This document shows, piece after piece, positions 53,286-62,028 of a stretch of DNA of 64,000 nucleotides. The DNA lies in assembly GCF_009755225.1 (NCBI RefSeq), contig NZ_WQKZ01000002.1:1116001-1180000 (forward strand), written 5' to 3'. The translations under genes were made by a program, and so were the position numbers. The stretch's first letter is position 1. Each line of letters begins with the position of its first letter. The notes below the pieces were generated by a model. The model was not told the origin of the DNA and made no database searches. It saw nothing but the letters and a program-made list of their open reading frames with translations. Source of the DNA: Hymenobacter ginkgonis. GTDB lineage: Bacteria > Bacteroidota > Bacteroidia > Cytophagales > Hymenobacteraceae.

Positions 53286-53430
53286 TGATTTATAAATATT
53301 TGTGATTGGCAGATGGGAAATTGTGAGCCGGAAGGTGGAGTTGTCGTGAGCTAGAAAGTGGATGCCGGCCCAGGGGCAGGTACTGCCCAAGCCAATCCCT
53401 ACGTACTAGGTCGTAACTCCGAGTTCCCCG

Positions 53431-53814
53431 CTACGGGGCTTGCGGCGACAGCGCCGCGCGCAAAAGCAACTGGTGGCACTGTTGCGCCACAAAGGTCAGT
53501 GGGGCGGCCGCCGTAGCAGCGGCAATGGCCCGGCGCACTAAGCGCGGCTGCCAAGCTAGGGGCAGGGTAGGGGGCAGCCAGCCCAACACGGCGGCCGGCG
53601 CCACGTAGGCACCCAGCGGCGAGGCCGCTTCCAATACTATTTTTTGCTTGATGACCGTGGCACGGGGTAGGGCGCTCACCCGCGACTGCGTCGGCGTGCC
53701 CAAGGGGCGCAGCAAGGTCACCGCTCGGCCATTCAGGCCCAGCAGCAGCAGCACGGGTAGGGCCACTAGGGCCACCCGCAGAAAGTGCTGAAACTGAGAA
53801 AGTGAATTGCGCAT
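53431..53814 (-). CDS. Hypothetical protein with N-terminal membrane segment
   Basis: The 127-residue protein starts MRNSLSQFQHFLRVALVALPVLLLLGLNG, a signal peptide or anchor, and then a basic, Ala/Pro/Leu-rich part (PTQSRVSALPRATVIKQKIVLEAASPLGAYVAPAAVLGWLPP, AQQCHQLLLRAALSPQAP). No family recognised. It is followed downstream by secDF on the same strand. The frame has normal codon use, but no homology cue is available. Confidence 0.5.
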   Translation of the reverse strand: MRNSLSQFQHFLRVALVALPVLLLLGLNGRAVTLLRPLGTPTQSRVSALPRATVIKQKIVLEAASPLGAYVAPAAVLGWLPPTLPLAWQPRLVRRAIAAATAAAPLTFVAQQCHQLLLRAALSPQAP

Positions 53815-53866
53815 AGGAGGGACAGGGCTACAAATATAGCCCGTTTGCTCGGCACTCACCAAGCGC

Positions 53867-54334
53867 TCAGCTATCGGCTAGGCCCGCGAAGGTGTACTGC
53901 GCATCGCTCCAGAACTCGTCGAGGGCAATGAGGCGCGGCTTGAAAAAAGAAATCAGCGCCGGCCAGTCGTCGCGGTTGAAGAGATTAATGGGCGCCAACT
54001 TCTGGTAAATGCGGCTCAGTGGCTGGCCGTGCTCCGTGGTGGCTTGCGGCTCCCAGCGCCAGGCCTCGCCCAATGTGTCGTGCAACAGCGTTTTCAGCTC
54101 TGCAAATTGCTCAAAAAACAGCTCGCGCACTCCGGCATCGGGCTGGGTGAGCTCGATGGCGATGCTAGCGTGGCGGTTGTCGGCGTGTAGCTTGAATTGC
54201 ACACCTTTTACGCCGGTTTTGTAATTCACCCAGTTAGTGGGCATCCCTTCGGCAGAGGGGATAGGAGCCATATACTGGCCAAACACCGTCCAGAATGCTT
54301 GGCGCAACTGCGAAGCTTCGGCTTTGCTATACAA
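53867..54334 (-). CDS. DUF4268 protein
   Basis: The 155-residue protein matches the DUF4268 pattern of Bacteroidota: SQLRQAFWTVFGQYMAPIPSAEGMPTNWVNYKTGVKGVQFKLHADNR, then HASIAIELTQPDAGVRELFFEQF and SRIYQKLAPINLFNRDDWPALISFFKPRLIALDEFW. It is probably cytoplasmic. Function unknown. It lies 24 bases downstream of the udk gene on the same strand. Confidence 0.86.
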   Translation of the reverse strand: MYSKAEASQLRQAFWTVFGQYMAPIPSAEGMPTNWVNYKTGVKGVQFKLHADNRHASIAIELTQPDAGVRELFFEQFAELKTLLHDTLGEAWRWEPQATTEHGQPLSRIYQKLAPINLFNRDDWPALISFFKPRLIALDEFWSDAQYTFAGLADS

Positions 54335-54358
54335 GACGCTCGTTCTTAAATGAGCAAA

Positions 54359-54991
54359 CTACCCTACCCCCGCCGCCGCGACCTTGCCACGCAAGTAGCC
54401 AGTGAGCACGGCTAAGCCATTTTCAAAATGGTGGTTGTTGGGGATAATGATATCTGCCTCGCTCTTAAAGGGTTGAATATACTTTTCGTACGTCGGGGCC
54501 ACGTGGTGGGTGTAGCGATACAGGACATCTTGCAAGTCGTAGCCACGCTCGTCGCGGTCGCGCACAATGCGGCGGTGCAGCTTCACGTGCTCCTGGGCAT
54601 CAATGTACACCTTGAGGTCGAGGAGCTTAGCAATTTCTTCGAAGTAAAAAACAAAGATGCCTTCTACCACTACAATAGGAGCCGGCTTGAACACCAACTC
54701 CTTAGGTACCACGCCGGGCTGGTTGAAGGTGTACTCCTTGCGGCGCACCTCGTGGCCGGCACGCAAGTGGCGCACGTCGCTGGCGTAGGCATCCGAATCG
54801 ATGCTGGCCGGTAGGTCGAAGTTTTCAACGCCCTGCGCATCCCGCAATTGCTGGTCGCGCGGGTGGTAGTAATTGTCCTGCGAAATCAGGCAGATTTCGT
54901 TTTCGGGAAAAGCGGCCAGCAAGCGGCGCAAAAACGTAGTTTTGCCCGATGCGCTGCCGCCCGTGATACCAACGAGGTAGGGATGCTGCAT
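54359..54991 (-). CDS. udk: Uridine kinase
   Basis: The 210-residue enzyme phosphorylates uridine and cytidine with ATP or GTP, for pyrimidine salvage. P-loop GITGGSASGKTT near residue 9, LISQDNYYHPRDQQ with the substrate-binding region, NFDLPASIDSD, and VVVEGIFVFYFEEI are typical. The ATG at 54991 (MQHPYL) gives the standard start. Confidence 0.95.
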   Translation of the reverse strand: MQHPYLVGITGGSASGKTTFLRRLLAAFPENEICLISQDNYYHPRDQQLRDAQGVENFDLPASIDSDAYASDVRHLRAGHEVRRKEYTFNQPGVVPKELVFKPAPIVVVEGIFVFYFEEIAKLLDLKVYIDAQEHVKLHRRIVRDRDERGYDLQDVLYRYTHHVAPTYEKYIQPFKSEADIIIPNNHHFENGLAVLTGYLRGKVAAAGVG

Positions 54992-55055
54992 AACGGAGGG
55001 CAAAGGTAGCGCCTGCGGTAAAGTTTGGCGTACCCCAGCCTAATGCCGCTGCGAT

Positions 55056-55637
55056 TTATTCCGCTCCCAAAAATGCTAGCAACCCCGCCACCGCGCGCGC
55101 CCGGTGGCTGAGTAGGTTTTTCTCGGCCGTGGTCATTTCGGCAAACGTGCGGCCGTCGCCCTCGTTAGGCACAAACACGGGGTCGTAGCCAAAGCCCCCG
55201 CGGCCGATGGGTGCCGCTGCGATAATGCCAGCTACCTCGCCGCTGAACTCGTGCACATCCTCGTCGCCGCGCACCAGCGCCACCACCGTGCGGAAACGGG
55301 CTTGGCGGTTGGGCTGAGTGCCTAGCTCATGCAGGAGCTTGGCTACGTTGGCTGCGGCTGCGCGCTCGGGCCCCGCGTAGCGCGCCGAATACACGCCGGG
55401 CGCTCCATCCAGGGCGGCTACTTCGAGCCCGGTATCGTCGGCGAAGCAAGCCACGCCGTAGTGGTCAAATACGTATTGAGCTTTTTGCCGTGCGTTGCCT
55501 TCGAGCGTGGGCTGCGTTTCGGGTAGCTCTTCGTGGCAGCCAATGTCGGCCAAACTTAGCAACTGCAAACCGGCGGGCAGCAGCGGCCGAATTTCATCCA
55601 GCTTATGAGTATTGTTGGAGGCAAAGCAGAGACGCAT
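55056..55637 (-). CDS. Non-canonical purine NTP pyrophosphatase (RdgB/HAM1)
   Basis: The 193-residue enzyme hydrolyses dITP, XTP and related nucleotides to monophosphates and keeps them out of DNA. It starts with the classic MRLCFASNNTHKLDEIRPLL; FADDTGLEVAALDGAPGVYSARYAG and GFGYDPVF are the conserved active-site segments. The ATG at 55637 fits the family; the longer frame is not conserved-looking. A hairpin ATTCTGC/GCAGAAT lies just upstream at about 55664-55681. Confidence 0.95.
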   Translation of the reverse strand: MRLCFASNNTHKLDEIRPLLPAGLQLLSLADIGCHEELPETQPTLEGNARQKAQYVFDHYGVACFADDTGLEVAALDGAPGVYSARYAGPERAAAANVAKLLHELGTQPNRQARFRTVVALVRGDEDVHEFSGEVAGIIAAAPIGRGGFGYDPVFVPNEGDGRTFAEMTTAEKNLLSHRARAVAGLLAFLGAE

Positions 55638-55779
55638 GAGAAAAAACTTGGGAAAGGCCGAAAATTCTGCACAAGCAGAATGAAAATTTTTCTTCCGGCA
55701 GTGCAAGGAAGCCGCAAAGTTGCCCCGCATTTTTAAAAATCCCTATCCCCCTTGTGCGTACCAGGCCAAGTAAGTGGCC

Positions 55780-56220
55780 TTACCGAAACATCGATTTGAT
55801 GGTGCCCCACGAGCGCTCGAGCGTGCTCACGGTGCCGGCCACGGTGGTGGTATAAGCTTGGTCGGGGCCGGGGCCGCGCACCGTGAGGCGATAGGCCACG
55901 GGGCCTTGCAGCAGGCCCGAATGGCTGCGGTAGAGGCAGGTATCGGCAAAAGAATAGCGAAGCTGGCCAGTAGGCACTACCCTGCTAATAACCCGGAAGT
56001 CAGTTTCATCCGGGGATTTACGGCTTAGGTCGAAGCCCGTAACGTCGGTTTCTGTATTCACTTCCCACTCTACCCGCACTGCCGAGCCATCGTAGGTAGC
56101 CATAAAAAGGAGCAACGTAGTAGCCAGCGCTAGCCCAGCGCTGCCGAGCAGCAGCCCTAGCCCCAACCCTAAGCGGAGCCCAAGGCCGGCGAAACGGCGG
56201 GATTGGGAGAAGTACAGCAT
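55780..56220 (-). CDS. Secreted hypothetical protein
   Basis: The 146-residue protein has an N-terminal hydrophobic, Gly/Leu-rich signal or anchor (FAGLGLRLGLGLGLLLGSAGLALATTLLLF). The rest, TYDGSAVRVEWEVNTETDVTGFDLSRKSPDETDFRVI and YRLTVRGPGPDQAYTTTVAGTV, reads as a fibronectin type III-like beta-sandwich (VEWEVNTETDVTGFDLSRKS is the usual pattern). It is probably an exported or surface protein. Starts at 56220 (ATG) or 56226 (TTG). Function unknown. Confidence 0.62.
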   Translation of the reverse strand: MLYFSQSRRFAGLGLRLGLGLGLLLGSAGLALATTLLLFMATYDGSAVRVEWEVNTETDVTGFDLSRKSPDETDFRVISRVVPTGQLRYSFADTCLYRSHSGLLQGPVAYRLTVRGPGPDQAYTTTVAGTVSTLERSWGTIKSMFR

Positions 56221-56391
56221 AGGCAAAGACGACCAACAGAATGGCTGATAACCAAATATAGGCCGTGGCTGCCATGCGCCGCTACCCCCAGCCCAGTGCC
56301 GAAGGGCGCGTGGCCCAGCTTAATGCCGCGGCTCTTTTAGGGAGAAGAGTCTCAAGAAGGTCAAAAGGTTGACTATGTCGGCGATAATTCG

Positions 56392-56399
56392 TACTTTTG
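56392..56399 (+). promoter_or_regulatory. Promoter -7 box of rpmE2
   Basis: TACTTTTG matches TAnnTTTG, with TTGAC about 20 bases upstream as a -33 element. It is a close match to the Bacteroidota consensus. Confidence 0.75.
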
Positions 56400-56453
56400 C
56401 AATCCCTTCCGCAAAACCGGCAGGGTTTAATAGGTAAATAGGCCCTCCCGATA

Positions 56454-56723
56454 ATGAAAAAGGACACGCACCCCGAGTACCGCCAGGTAGTTTTCCAAGA
56501 CACCTCGTCGGACTTCAAGTTCATCACCCGCTCCACGATGACGTCGGCCGAGACGATTCAGTGGGAAGACGGCAACACCTACCCGGTAATCAAAATAGAA
56601 GTGAGCAGCGCCTCGCACCCCTTCTATACCGGCAAAAACATGTTTATCGACACCGCCGGCCGCGTGGAGAAGTTCCGCAGCCGCTACGCCAACAAGACGC
56701 AAAGCAGCGCGGGCAAAGAATAG
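56454..56723 (+). CDS. rpmE2: Ribosomal protein L31, type B
   Basis: The 89-residue protein matches type B L31: [20 protein letters not shown], then [37 protein letters not shown]. The zinc-binding cysteines of type A are absent, as expected. It has its own promoter and terminator. Confidence 0.97.
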   Translation: MKKDTHPEYRQVVFQDTSSDFKFITRSTMTSAETIQWEDGNTYPVIKIEVSSASHPFYTGKNMFIDTAGRVEKFRSRYANKTQSSAGKE

Positions 56724-56771
56724 CTTTTGCGCCAGCTGTTAGCCCTTGGCTACTAGCAGTTAGCCTGCAAG

Positions 56772-56808
56772 AAACTCCTTTTGGCAAGCCCAGAAGGAGT
56801 TTTTTTTG
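56772..56808 (+). terminator. Terminator after rpmE2
   Basis: AAACTCCTT/AAGGAGTTT arms with a 13-base loop and a run of T. Confidence 0.85.
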
Positions 56809-56894
56809 GCCCCAAGCCAAGCAGCCCGCCGTAAATTTGGGTTTATTCTTACGATAAAGCTGATAGCGAATAGCCATCAGCCCTAGCTTACTAC

Positions 56895-58103
56895 ATGCAC
56901 CTTTTGCTGTTCGACGACCCGGCTATTCGGCCCCACCTGCTGCCGCTCACCTTTACGCGGCCGGTGGCGGCGCTGCGCTGCGGCATCCTCACCATTGCCG
57001 AGAAGTGGCAGCGCCGGCTGGGTACGGAGGGGGTAGGGCACCTCACGCAGCCGTACTTGCAGGCCAAGTTTCCGGCCAATGTAGTGGCGGGCCCGGCCTT
57101 GGTGGTAAACGGTGCCGTATGCCCCGACGACCTGCTAGTGCGCCAGGTGCTGGCGCTGGCGCCCGGCCAGGGCCTATACTTTGGCGAAACACTGGTGGCC
57201 GCGCACTTAGCCGATGCTTTTAAGGTGGCTGAGCTTATCCAGGATGGCTTGCAGTCGCAGCGGGAAGTGGCAGAGGAAATAACGGTTATCAGCCGTCCGT
57301 GGCAGCTTTTCTTGCACAACGGCGTCGAGATTCGCCGCGATTTTGCCCTGCTTACCCACGGCCGCACTTCGCAGCCGGTGGGCGATGCGCACACCATTGT
57401 ATACGCACCCGAAAACATCTTTATTGAGCCCGGCGTGAAGATTCGCGCCGCGATTCTCAATGCGGAGGACGGCCCAATTTACTTGGGTAGGAACTCGCAG
57501 GTGCACGAGGGAGCTATCATTAAAGGGGCGCTGGCGCTGTGCGAGGGCAGCCACATCAACGTTGGCGCTAAGATGCGCGGCGACAACACAGTGGGGCCTT
57601 TCTCTAAAGTAGGCGGCGAAGTTGGTAATAGTATCTTGCTGGGCTTCAGCAATAAAGGCCACGATGGCTACCTTGGCAACTCGGTTATTGGCGAATGGTG
57701 CAACCTAGGCGCCGATACTAATACCAGCAACCTCAAGAACAACTACGCCCCGGTAAAAGTCTGGAGCCACGCCGCGCACCGCTTCGTCGATACCGGCCAA
57801 ACCTTCTGCGGCCTGCTCATGGGTGACCACAGCAAGTGCGGCATCAATACCATGTTCAATACCGGCACGGTAGTGGGGGTAGGGGCCAATATTTTTGGCG
57901 CCGGCTTTCCGCGGCAGTTTATCCCGAGCTTCAGTTGGGGCGGCGCTTCGGGCTTCGAAACCTTCCGCCTACCCAAAGTAGCCGAGGTAGCCGAGCGTGT
58001 GATGGCCCGCCGCGGCCTGAGCTATGACGCAGTGGAGCAAGGCGTTATGGAAGAAATATTTCAGGCCACGACTGGCGATAGAAACTGGGAGAGACATAGC
58101 TAA
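56895..58103 (+). CDS. GlmU-like sugar nucleotidyltransferase/acyltransferase family protein
   Basis: The 402-residue protein has an N-terminal region of a GlmU-like type (LLLFDDPAIRPHLLPLTFTRPVAALRCGILTIAEKW) but without the usual nucleotide-binding GGxGTR motif, and a C-terminal left-handed beta-helix of hexapeptide repeats (IYLGRNSQVHEGAIIKGALALCEGSHINVGAKMRGDNTVGPFSKVGGEVGNS). This family is widespread in Bacteroidota. Its exact activity is unknown; acetyl transfer or nucleotide transfer is possible. The holB gene begins at the next base after its stop codon. Confidence 0.85.
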   Translation: MHLLLFDDPAIRPHLLPLTFTRPVAALRCGILTIAEKWQRRLGTEGVGHLTQPYLQAKFPANVVAGPALVVNGAVCPDDLLVRQVLALAPGQGLYFGETLVAAHLADAFKVAELIQDGLQSQREVAEEITVISRPWQLFLHNGVEIRRDFALLTHGRTSQPVGDAHTIVYAPENIFIEPGVKIRAAILNAEDGPIYLGRNSQVHEGAIIKGALALCEGSHINVGAKMRGDNTVGPFSKVGGEVGNSILLGFSNKGHDGYLGNSVIGEWCNLGADTNTSNLKNNYAPVKVWSHAAHRFVDTGQTFCGLLMGDHSKCGINTMFNTGTVVGVGANIFGAGFPRQFIPSFSWGGASGFETFRLPKVAEVAERVMARRGLSYDAVEQGVMEEIFQATTGDRNWERHS

Positions 58104-59237
58104 ATGACCTTCGCCGCTATTCCCAATCAAGCTGCCCTCAAAGAAGTGCTGCGCCAGTCGGTGCAGCGCGGGCACGTGGCGCACGCCCAGCTCTTTCGCG
58201 GAGCCGAGGGTTCGGCGGCGCTGGCCCTGGCGCTGGCCTACGCGCAGTATCTCAACTGTGAAGACCGCGCTGAAGCGGCGCCCGACAGCTGCGGCCACTG
58301 CCCAGCCTGTCTGAAAATCAGCAAACTGGCGCACCCTGACCTCAATTTTATCTTCCCCAGCACCACTACTAAATCGGTGCCCAAGGATGCGACCAGCGGC
58401 CGGTTTATGGCCGAGTGGCGCACGTTTCTGGCCGAAAGCCCCTACCAGGGTTTCAACGACTGGATGCAGCACATGGGGGCCGAAAACAAGCAGGGGAGCA
58501 TTTCGAAAGAAGAGGCTGGCCAGTTGCTTAAATTGGTGTCGCTCAAAGCGTTCGAGGCGCGGTTTAAAATCGTCATCATCTGGCTGCCCGAATTGATGCA
58601 CCCGGCCGCCGCCAATGCGGTGCTTAAGCTGCTAGAGGAGCCCCCGCCCGCTACAGTATTCTTGCTCGTTAGCAACGAGCCCGAACGGCTGCTGCCTACC
58701 ATCATCAGCCGGGTGCAGCCGGTGGTGGTGCGCCCGTTTTCGGAAGATGACATTACGGCGTATCTCACGGCGCACTACCACGTGCCCGAGGTAAAGGCCC
58801 GGCAGGTAGCTCAGCTGGCCGAGGGCAACCTGGGCGCCGCCATTGCCAGCCGCGAGCACAGCGCTGACCACAACTACGCCGAGTTTTTTATCAACTGGAT
58901 GCGCAAGTGCTACTCCTTGAAAATGACGGAGGTGATGGCGCTGGCGGATGAGTTTCAGAAGATGGGCCGCGAAAACCAGAAGGAGCAGCTCAGCTTCTCG
59001 CTGGGGCTGCTGCGCAAGGTGCTGCTCTTCGGCATCGACCCACAAATGGTGCCGCACCTGGCCAGCGGCGAGCAGCAGTTCGTGCAGGGTTTCAGCCGCT
59101 TCGTAACGGCCCGCAATGCCGACCAGCTCACCGAAGAGCTGAACACGGCCCACTACCACATCGAGCGCAACGCCAACCCGCGCATGGTTTTCGTAGATGC
59201 TTCGTTGCGCATGGGCCAGCAGCTGCGCCGAGCGTAA
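58104..59237 (+). CDS. holB: DNA polymerase III subunit delta'
   Basis: The 377-residue clamp-loader subunit begins with the usual AALKEVLRQSVQRGHVAHAQLFRG. A zinc cluster is visible as CEDRAEAAPDSCGHCPACLKI. The segment VIIWLPELMHPAAANAVLKLLEEPPPATVFLLVSNEPERLLPTIISRVQPVVVRPF is characteristic of delta'. As in other delta' subunits there is no working Walker A. It starts at the base following the GlmU-like stop, so the two genes are co-transcribed. Confidence 0.92.
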   Translation: MTFAAIPNQAALKEVLRQSVQRGHVAHAQLFRGAEGSAALALALAYAQYLNCEDRAEAAPDSCGHCPACLKISKLAHPDLNFIFPSTTTKSVPKDATSGRFMAEWRTFLAESPYQGFNDWMQHMGAENKQGSISKEEAGQLLKLVSLKAFEARFKIVIIWLPELMHPAAANAVLKLLEEPPPATVFLLVSNEPERLLPTIISRVQPVVVRPFSEDDITAYLTAHYHVPEVKARQVAQLAEGNLGAAIASREHSADHNYAEFFINWMRKCYSLKMTEVMALADEFQKMGRENQKEQLSFSLGLLRKVLLFGIDPQMVPHLASGEQQFVQGFSRFVTARNADQLTEELNTAHYHIERNANPRMVFVDASLRMGQQLRRA

Positions 59238-59289
59238 CTGCGCGTAGCAACTGCTTCGCGCCACTTCTTTTCCTGCCGACCTTTGCCTG

Positions 59290-60246
59290 ATGCGCCACCG
59301 ATTGTATCCGTTTTTGCTTGCTACCAGCCTGGGGCTGGGGCAGCCGGTGCAAGCGCAAGTGGTAGGGCCCCTACCCCCCCCGCCCGAGCCCAGTGCTGCC
59401 GGCGGCCCTGGTATTCACCAGGGCCGCTTTATTGGGGTGGTGGTAGGTACGGCCGTGGTGTACACGCTAACTTCTTATCTGTTAGGCAAAACGTGGTACA
59501 CCAAGCGGGTACCTTTCCACTCTTTCAACGACAACGGCGAGTGGCTGCAAATGGACAAAATAGGCCACGCGACCACCGCCTACGCCATCGGGCGCGGCGA
59601 GTACGAGCTGTTTAAGTGGAGCGGTGTGAACGAGCGCGCCGCGGTGCTTACCGGTGGCCTCATTGCCTTGCTGTACCAAACCACCATCGAAGTTTTCGAC
59701 GGCCGCTCCGAGGGCTGGGGGTTTTCGAAGGGCGACATGGCGGCCAATCTCACGGGGGTAGCCCTATTCATGGGCCAGCAATACGGCTTTGGGGAGCAGA
59801 AGGTAAGTATGCGTTACGGCTGGCGCAAGAGCATTTACCCGCAGTACCGGCCCGATTTGCTGGGGCGTACCACACGCAGCCAACTGCTGAAGGACTACAA
59901 CGGGCAGCAATACTGGCTGTCGGTAAATGTGGCGTCGGTGCTGCCGGTGGGCCCTTCGTTTCCGCGCTGGCTTAACCTCGACTTGGGCTATAGCGGCAGC
60001 GGCATGACGGGCGGCCACGCCAACCCGCCCTACTTCGATGCTGCGGGCCAGGAAGTGAAATTTACCCGCTACCGCCAGTTTTATCTTTCGCCCGATATTT
60101 CGCTGGCCCGCCTGCCGGGAATAAATGGGGCGGGAGCGCAGCCGCTGGTTAGTGCCGGGCAGTTTTTCAAAATTTCGGCTCCCTCACTGGAATTCAGCCC
60201 GTTGCACGGCGTGCGTTTTCACCCTTTGCTGCTGCCTACCGATTAA
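59290..60246 (+). CDS. DUF2279 protein
   Basis: The 318-residue protein has a signal peptide (FLLATSLGLGQPVQAQ), then a Pro-rich linker. The domain DUF2279 follows: WYTKRVPFHSFNDNGEWLQMDKIGHATTAYAIGRGEYELFKWSGV, ALLYQTTIEVFDGRSEGWGFSKGDMAANLTGVALFMGQQY. The pattern DKxGH and GFSxGDMxAN is typical. Location is probably the outer membrane; function unknown. The sequence gacctttg about 10 bases before the ATG may be a weak -7 box. Confidence 0.86.
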   Translation: MRHRLYPFLLATSLGLGQPVQAQVVGPLPPPPEPSAAGGPGIHQGRFIGVVVGTAVVYTLTSYLLGKTWYTKRVPFHSFNDNGEWLQMDKIGHATTAYAIGRGEYELFKWSGVNERAAVLTGGLIALLYQTTIEVFDGRSEGWGFSKGDMAANLTGVALFMGQQYGFGEQKVSMRYGWRKSIYPQYRPDLLGRTTRSQLLKDYNGQQYWLSVNVASVLPVGPSFPRWLNLDLGYSGSGMTGGHANPPYFDAAGQEVKFTRYRQFYLSPDISLARLPGINGAGAQPLVSAGQFFKISAPSLEFSPLHGVRFHPLLLPTD

Positions 60247-60315
60247 TTGTTTTTGCCGGCTGCTACCCCCGCCTGTTTGGCGAACCTCGGGGTAGGCAGT
60301 CAAGTTAAGTGTCTT

Positions 60316-61257
60316 ATGCCCGAAACCCTCATTCGCCTTGCCACCCGCGCCTCGCGCCTTGCCCTCTGGCAAACCGAGCACGTAGCTGCCTTGCTTAACC
60401 AAGCCGGCCTACCCACCGAAATTGTGTCGATGCAAACCACCGGCGATAAAGTGCTCGACCGCTCACTCGATAAAATTGGGTCGAAAGGGGTGTTCACCGA
60501 AGAGCTGGAAGAAAGCCTGCGCCGCGGCGATACGCACCTGGCCATCCATTCGGCCAAAGACGTGCAAAGCTCTATCCCGGCCGACTTGGAGCTGCTGGCT
60601 TTTTTGGAGCGCGAGAAGGTCAACGACGTCGTAATCAGCTTTCAGGAAAACTTTGACATCAGTAAGCCCGGCATTGTGCTGGGCACCAGCAGCACGCGGC
60701 GCAAGGCACTGCTGCGTCGCTTTTACCCCCAGGCCAGCACTGCCGAAGCCCGCGGCAACCTCCAAACGCGCGTGCGCAAGCTCGAAGAAGGCCAGTACGA
60801 TGCCTTGGTATTAGCCTACGCTGGCGTGCACCGCATGGGCTATGACGGCCTCATTCGGCACGAGTTGCCGGCCGGTAAGTTCGTGCCGCCCGTAGGGCAG
60901 GGTAGCATTGCCGTTGAATGCTCACGTTTTTTGGATAATAAGCTAAAAGACAGAATAAAGCAAGCTATCGACCACCCCAATACGCACCGCTGCCTACTAG
61001 CCGAGCGGGCCTTTTTGCGTACCATGGAAGGCGGATGCAGCATTCCATCGTTCGCCCTGGCTACGCTCACGCCGGCCGGTGAGGTGCGGCTGCACGGCGG
61101 CCTTATCAGCCTGAGCGGCGAGGAATACGTGGATTTCGAGCAGATTGCCCCCGCGGCGCAGGCCGAGGGCCTGGGCATGGCCGTGGCCGAGCATGTGCTG
61201 GGGCACGGCGGTGCGGCCATTCTGGCCAGCATCCGGGAGCACCGCGGCGAATTGTAG
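60316..61257 (+). CDS. hemC: Porphobilinogen deaminase (hydroxymethylbilane synthase)
   Basis: The 313-residue enzyme links four porphobilinogen units into hydroxymethylbilane for haem synthesis. It starts with IRLATRASRLALWQTEHVAALL; GVFTEELEESLRRGDTHLAIHSAKDVQ and GTSSTRRKALLRRFYP are typical. The dipyrromethane cofactor is held by Cys241 in EGGCSIP. The ATG at 60316 agrees with the family start; the longer frame is not homologous. No other haem genes are adjacent. Confidence 0.97.
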   Translation: MPETLIRLATRASRLALWQTEHVAALLNQAGLPTEIVSMQTTGDKVLDRSLDKIGSKGVFTEELEESLRRGDTHLAIHSAKDVQSSIPADLELLAFLEREKVNDVVISFQENFDISKPGIVLGTSSTRRKALLRRFYPQASTAEARGNLQTRVRKLEEGQYDALVLAYAGVHRMGYDGLIRHELPAGKFVPPVGQGSIAVECSRFLDNKLKDRIKQAIDHPNTHRCLLAERAFLRTMEGGCSIPSFALATLTPAGEVRLHGGLISLSGEEYVDFEQIAPAAQAEGLGMAVAEHVLGHGGAAILASIREHRGEL

Positions 61258-61271
61258 GGTGGCAATACGTG

Positions 61272-61279
61272 TAATTTTG
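61272..61279 (+). promoter_or_regulatory. Promoter -7 box of the cyclophilin gene
   Basis: TAATTTTG matches TAnnTTTG; a TTG 17 bases upstream may serve as -33 element. It overlaps the end of the hemC region. Confidence 0.65.
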
Positions 61280-61302
61280 CTGCCCTTAGCCGTTTTACTC
61301 GC

Positions 61303-61953
61303 ATGCGTATAACCACCCGGAAACTTCGCCTGAATTGCCTGTTGCTACCTTTGCTCTGGCTGCTCAGCCTACCCGCATGGGCCGATAAAGCCCCGAAGAT
61401 TACCAAGAAGGAGGAAGTTGTAACTATTAGCACCAGCCTAGGCGATATCCGTCTTATCTTATTCAGAGATACCCCTTTGCACCGGGCCAACTTCTTGAAG
61501 AAAGCAAAGGATGGCTTTTACAACGGCACCACTTTTCACCGCGTTATCCCCAATTTTATGGTGCAGGGTGGCGACCCTAACTCCAAGGATAGCGACCCCA
61601 CCAACGATGGCCAAGGCCCCCCCAACGAGCCTACTATTGCGGCCGAGCTAGCCGCTGGCCACAAGCACGACTACGGCGCCGTGGCCGCCGCCCGCCAGGG
61701 CGACTTCGTTAATCCGCAGCGGCTCAGCAGTTCCAGTCAGTTCTATCTAGTCGAAAATCACCAAGGGTCGCACTTTCTCGACGGCCAGTACACCGTATTT
61801 GGCCAGGTCATTCAAGGGCTGGAGGTTTTGGATAAAATCGCGGCGTTGCCCAAAGACAGCCGCGACCGTCCTCTCACCGACCTTCGGATGACGATGAAAG
61901 TGACCAAGCTCAAGCGCAAAAAAATTACGGCCTTGTACGGGCGTCAATTCTAA
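61303..61953 (+). CDS. Exported cyclophilin-type peptidyl-prolyl isomerase
   Basis: The 216-residue protein has an N-terminal signal peptide (LNCLLLPLLWLLSLPAWA). The cyclophilin fold is visible: VVTISTSLGDIRLILF, PLHRANFLKKAKDGFYNGTTFHRVIPNFMVQGGDPN, SSSQFYLVENHQGSHFLDGQYTVFGQVIQGLEVLDKIAAL. It probably assists protein folding in the periplasm. It has its own promoter. Confidence 0.95.
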   Translation: MRITTRKLRLNCLLLPLLWLLSLPAWADKAPKITKKEEVVTISTSLGDIRLILFRDTPLHRANFLKKAKDGFYNGTTFHRVIPNFMVQGGDPNSKDSDPTNDGQGPPNEPTIAAELAAGHKHDYGAVAAARQGDFVNPQRLSSSSQFYLVENHQGSHFLDGQYTVFGQVIQGLEVLDKIAALPKDSRDRPLTDLRMTMKVTKLKRKKITALYGRQF

Positions 61954-62028
61954 GCGAAATACCAGTCCGCCCTGGTTTAAGCAGTTGCCTGTCTGCTTGA
62001 CCCGCGGCGGGCCTAACGGCCAGAACGC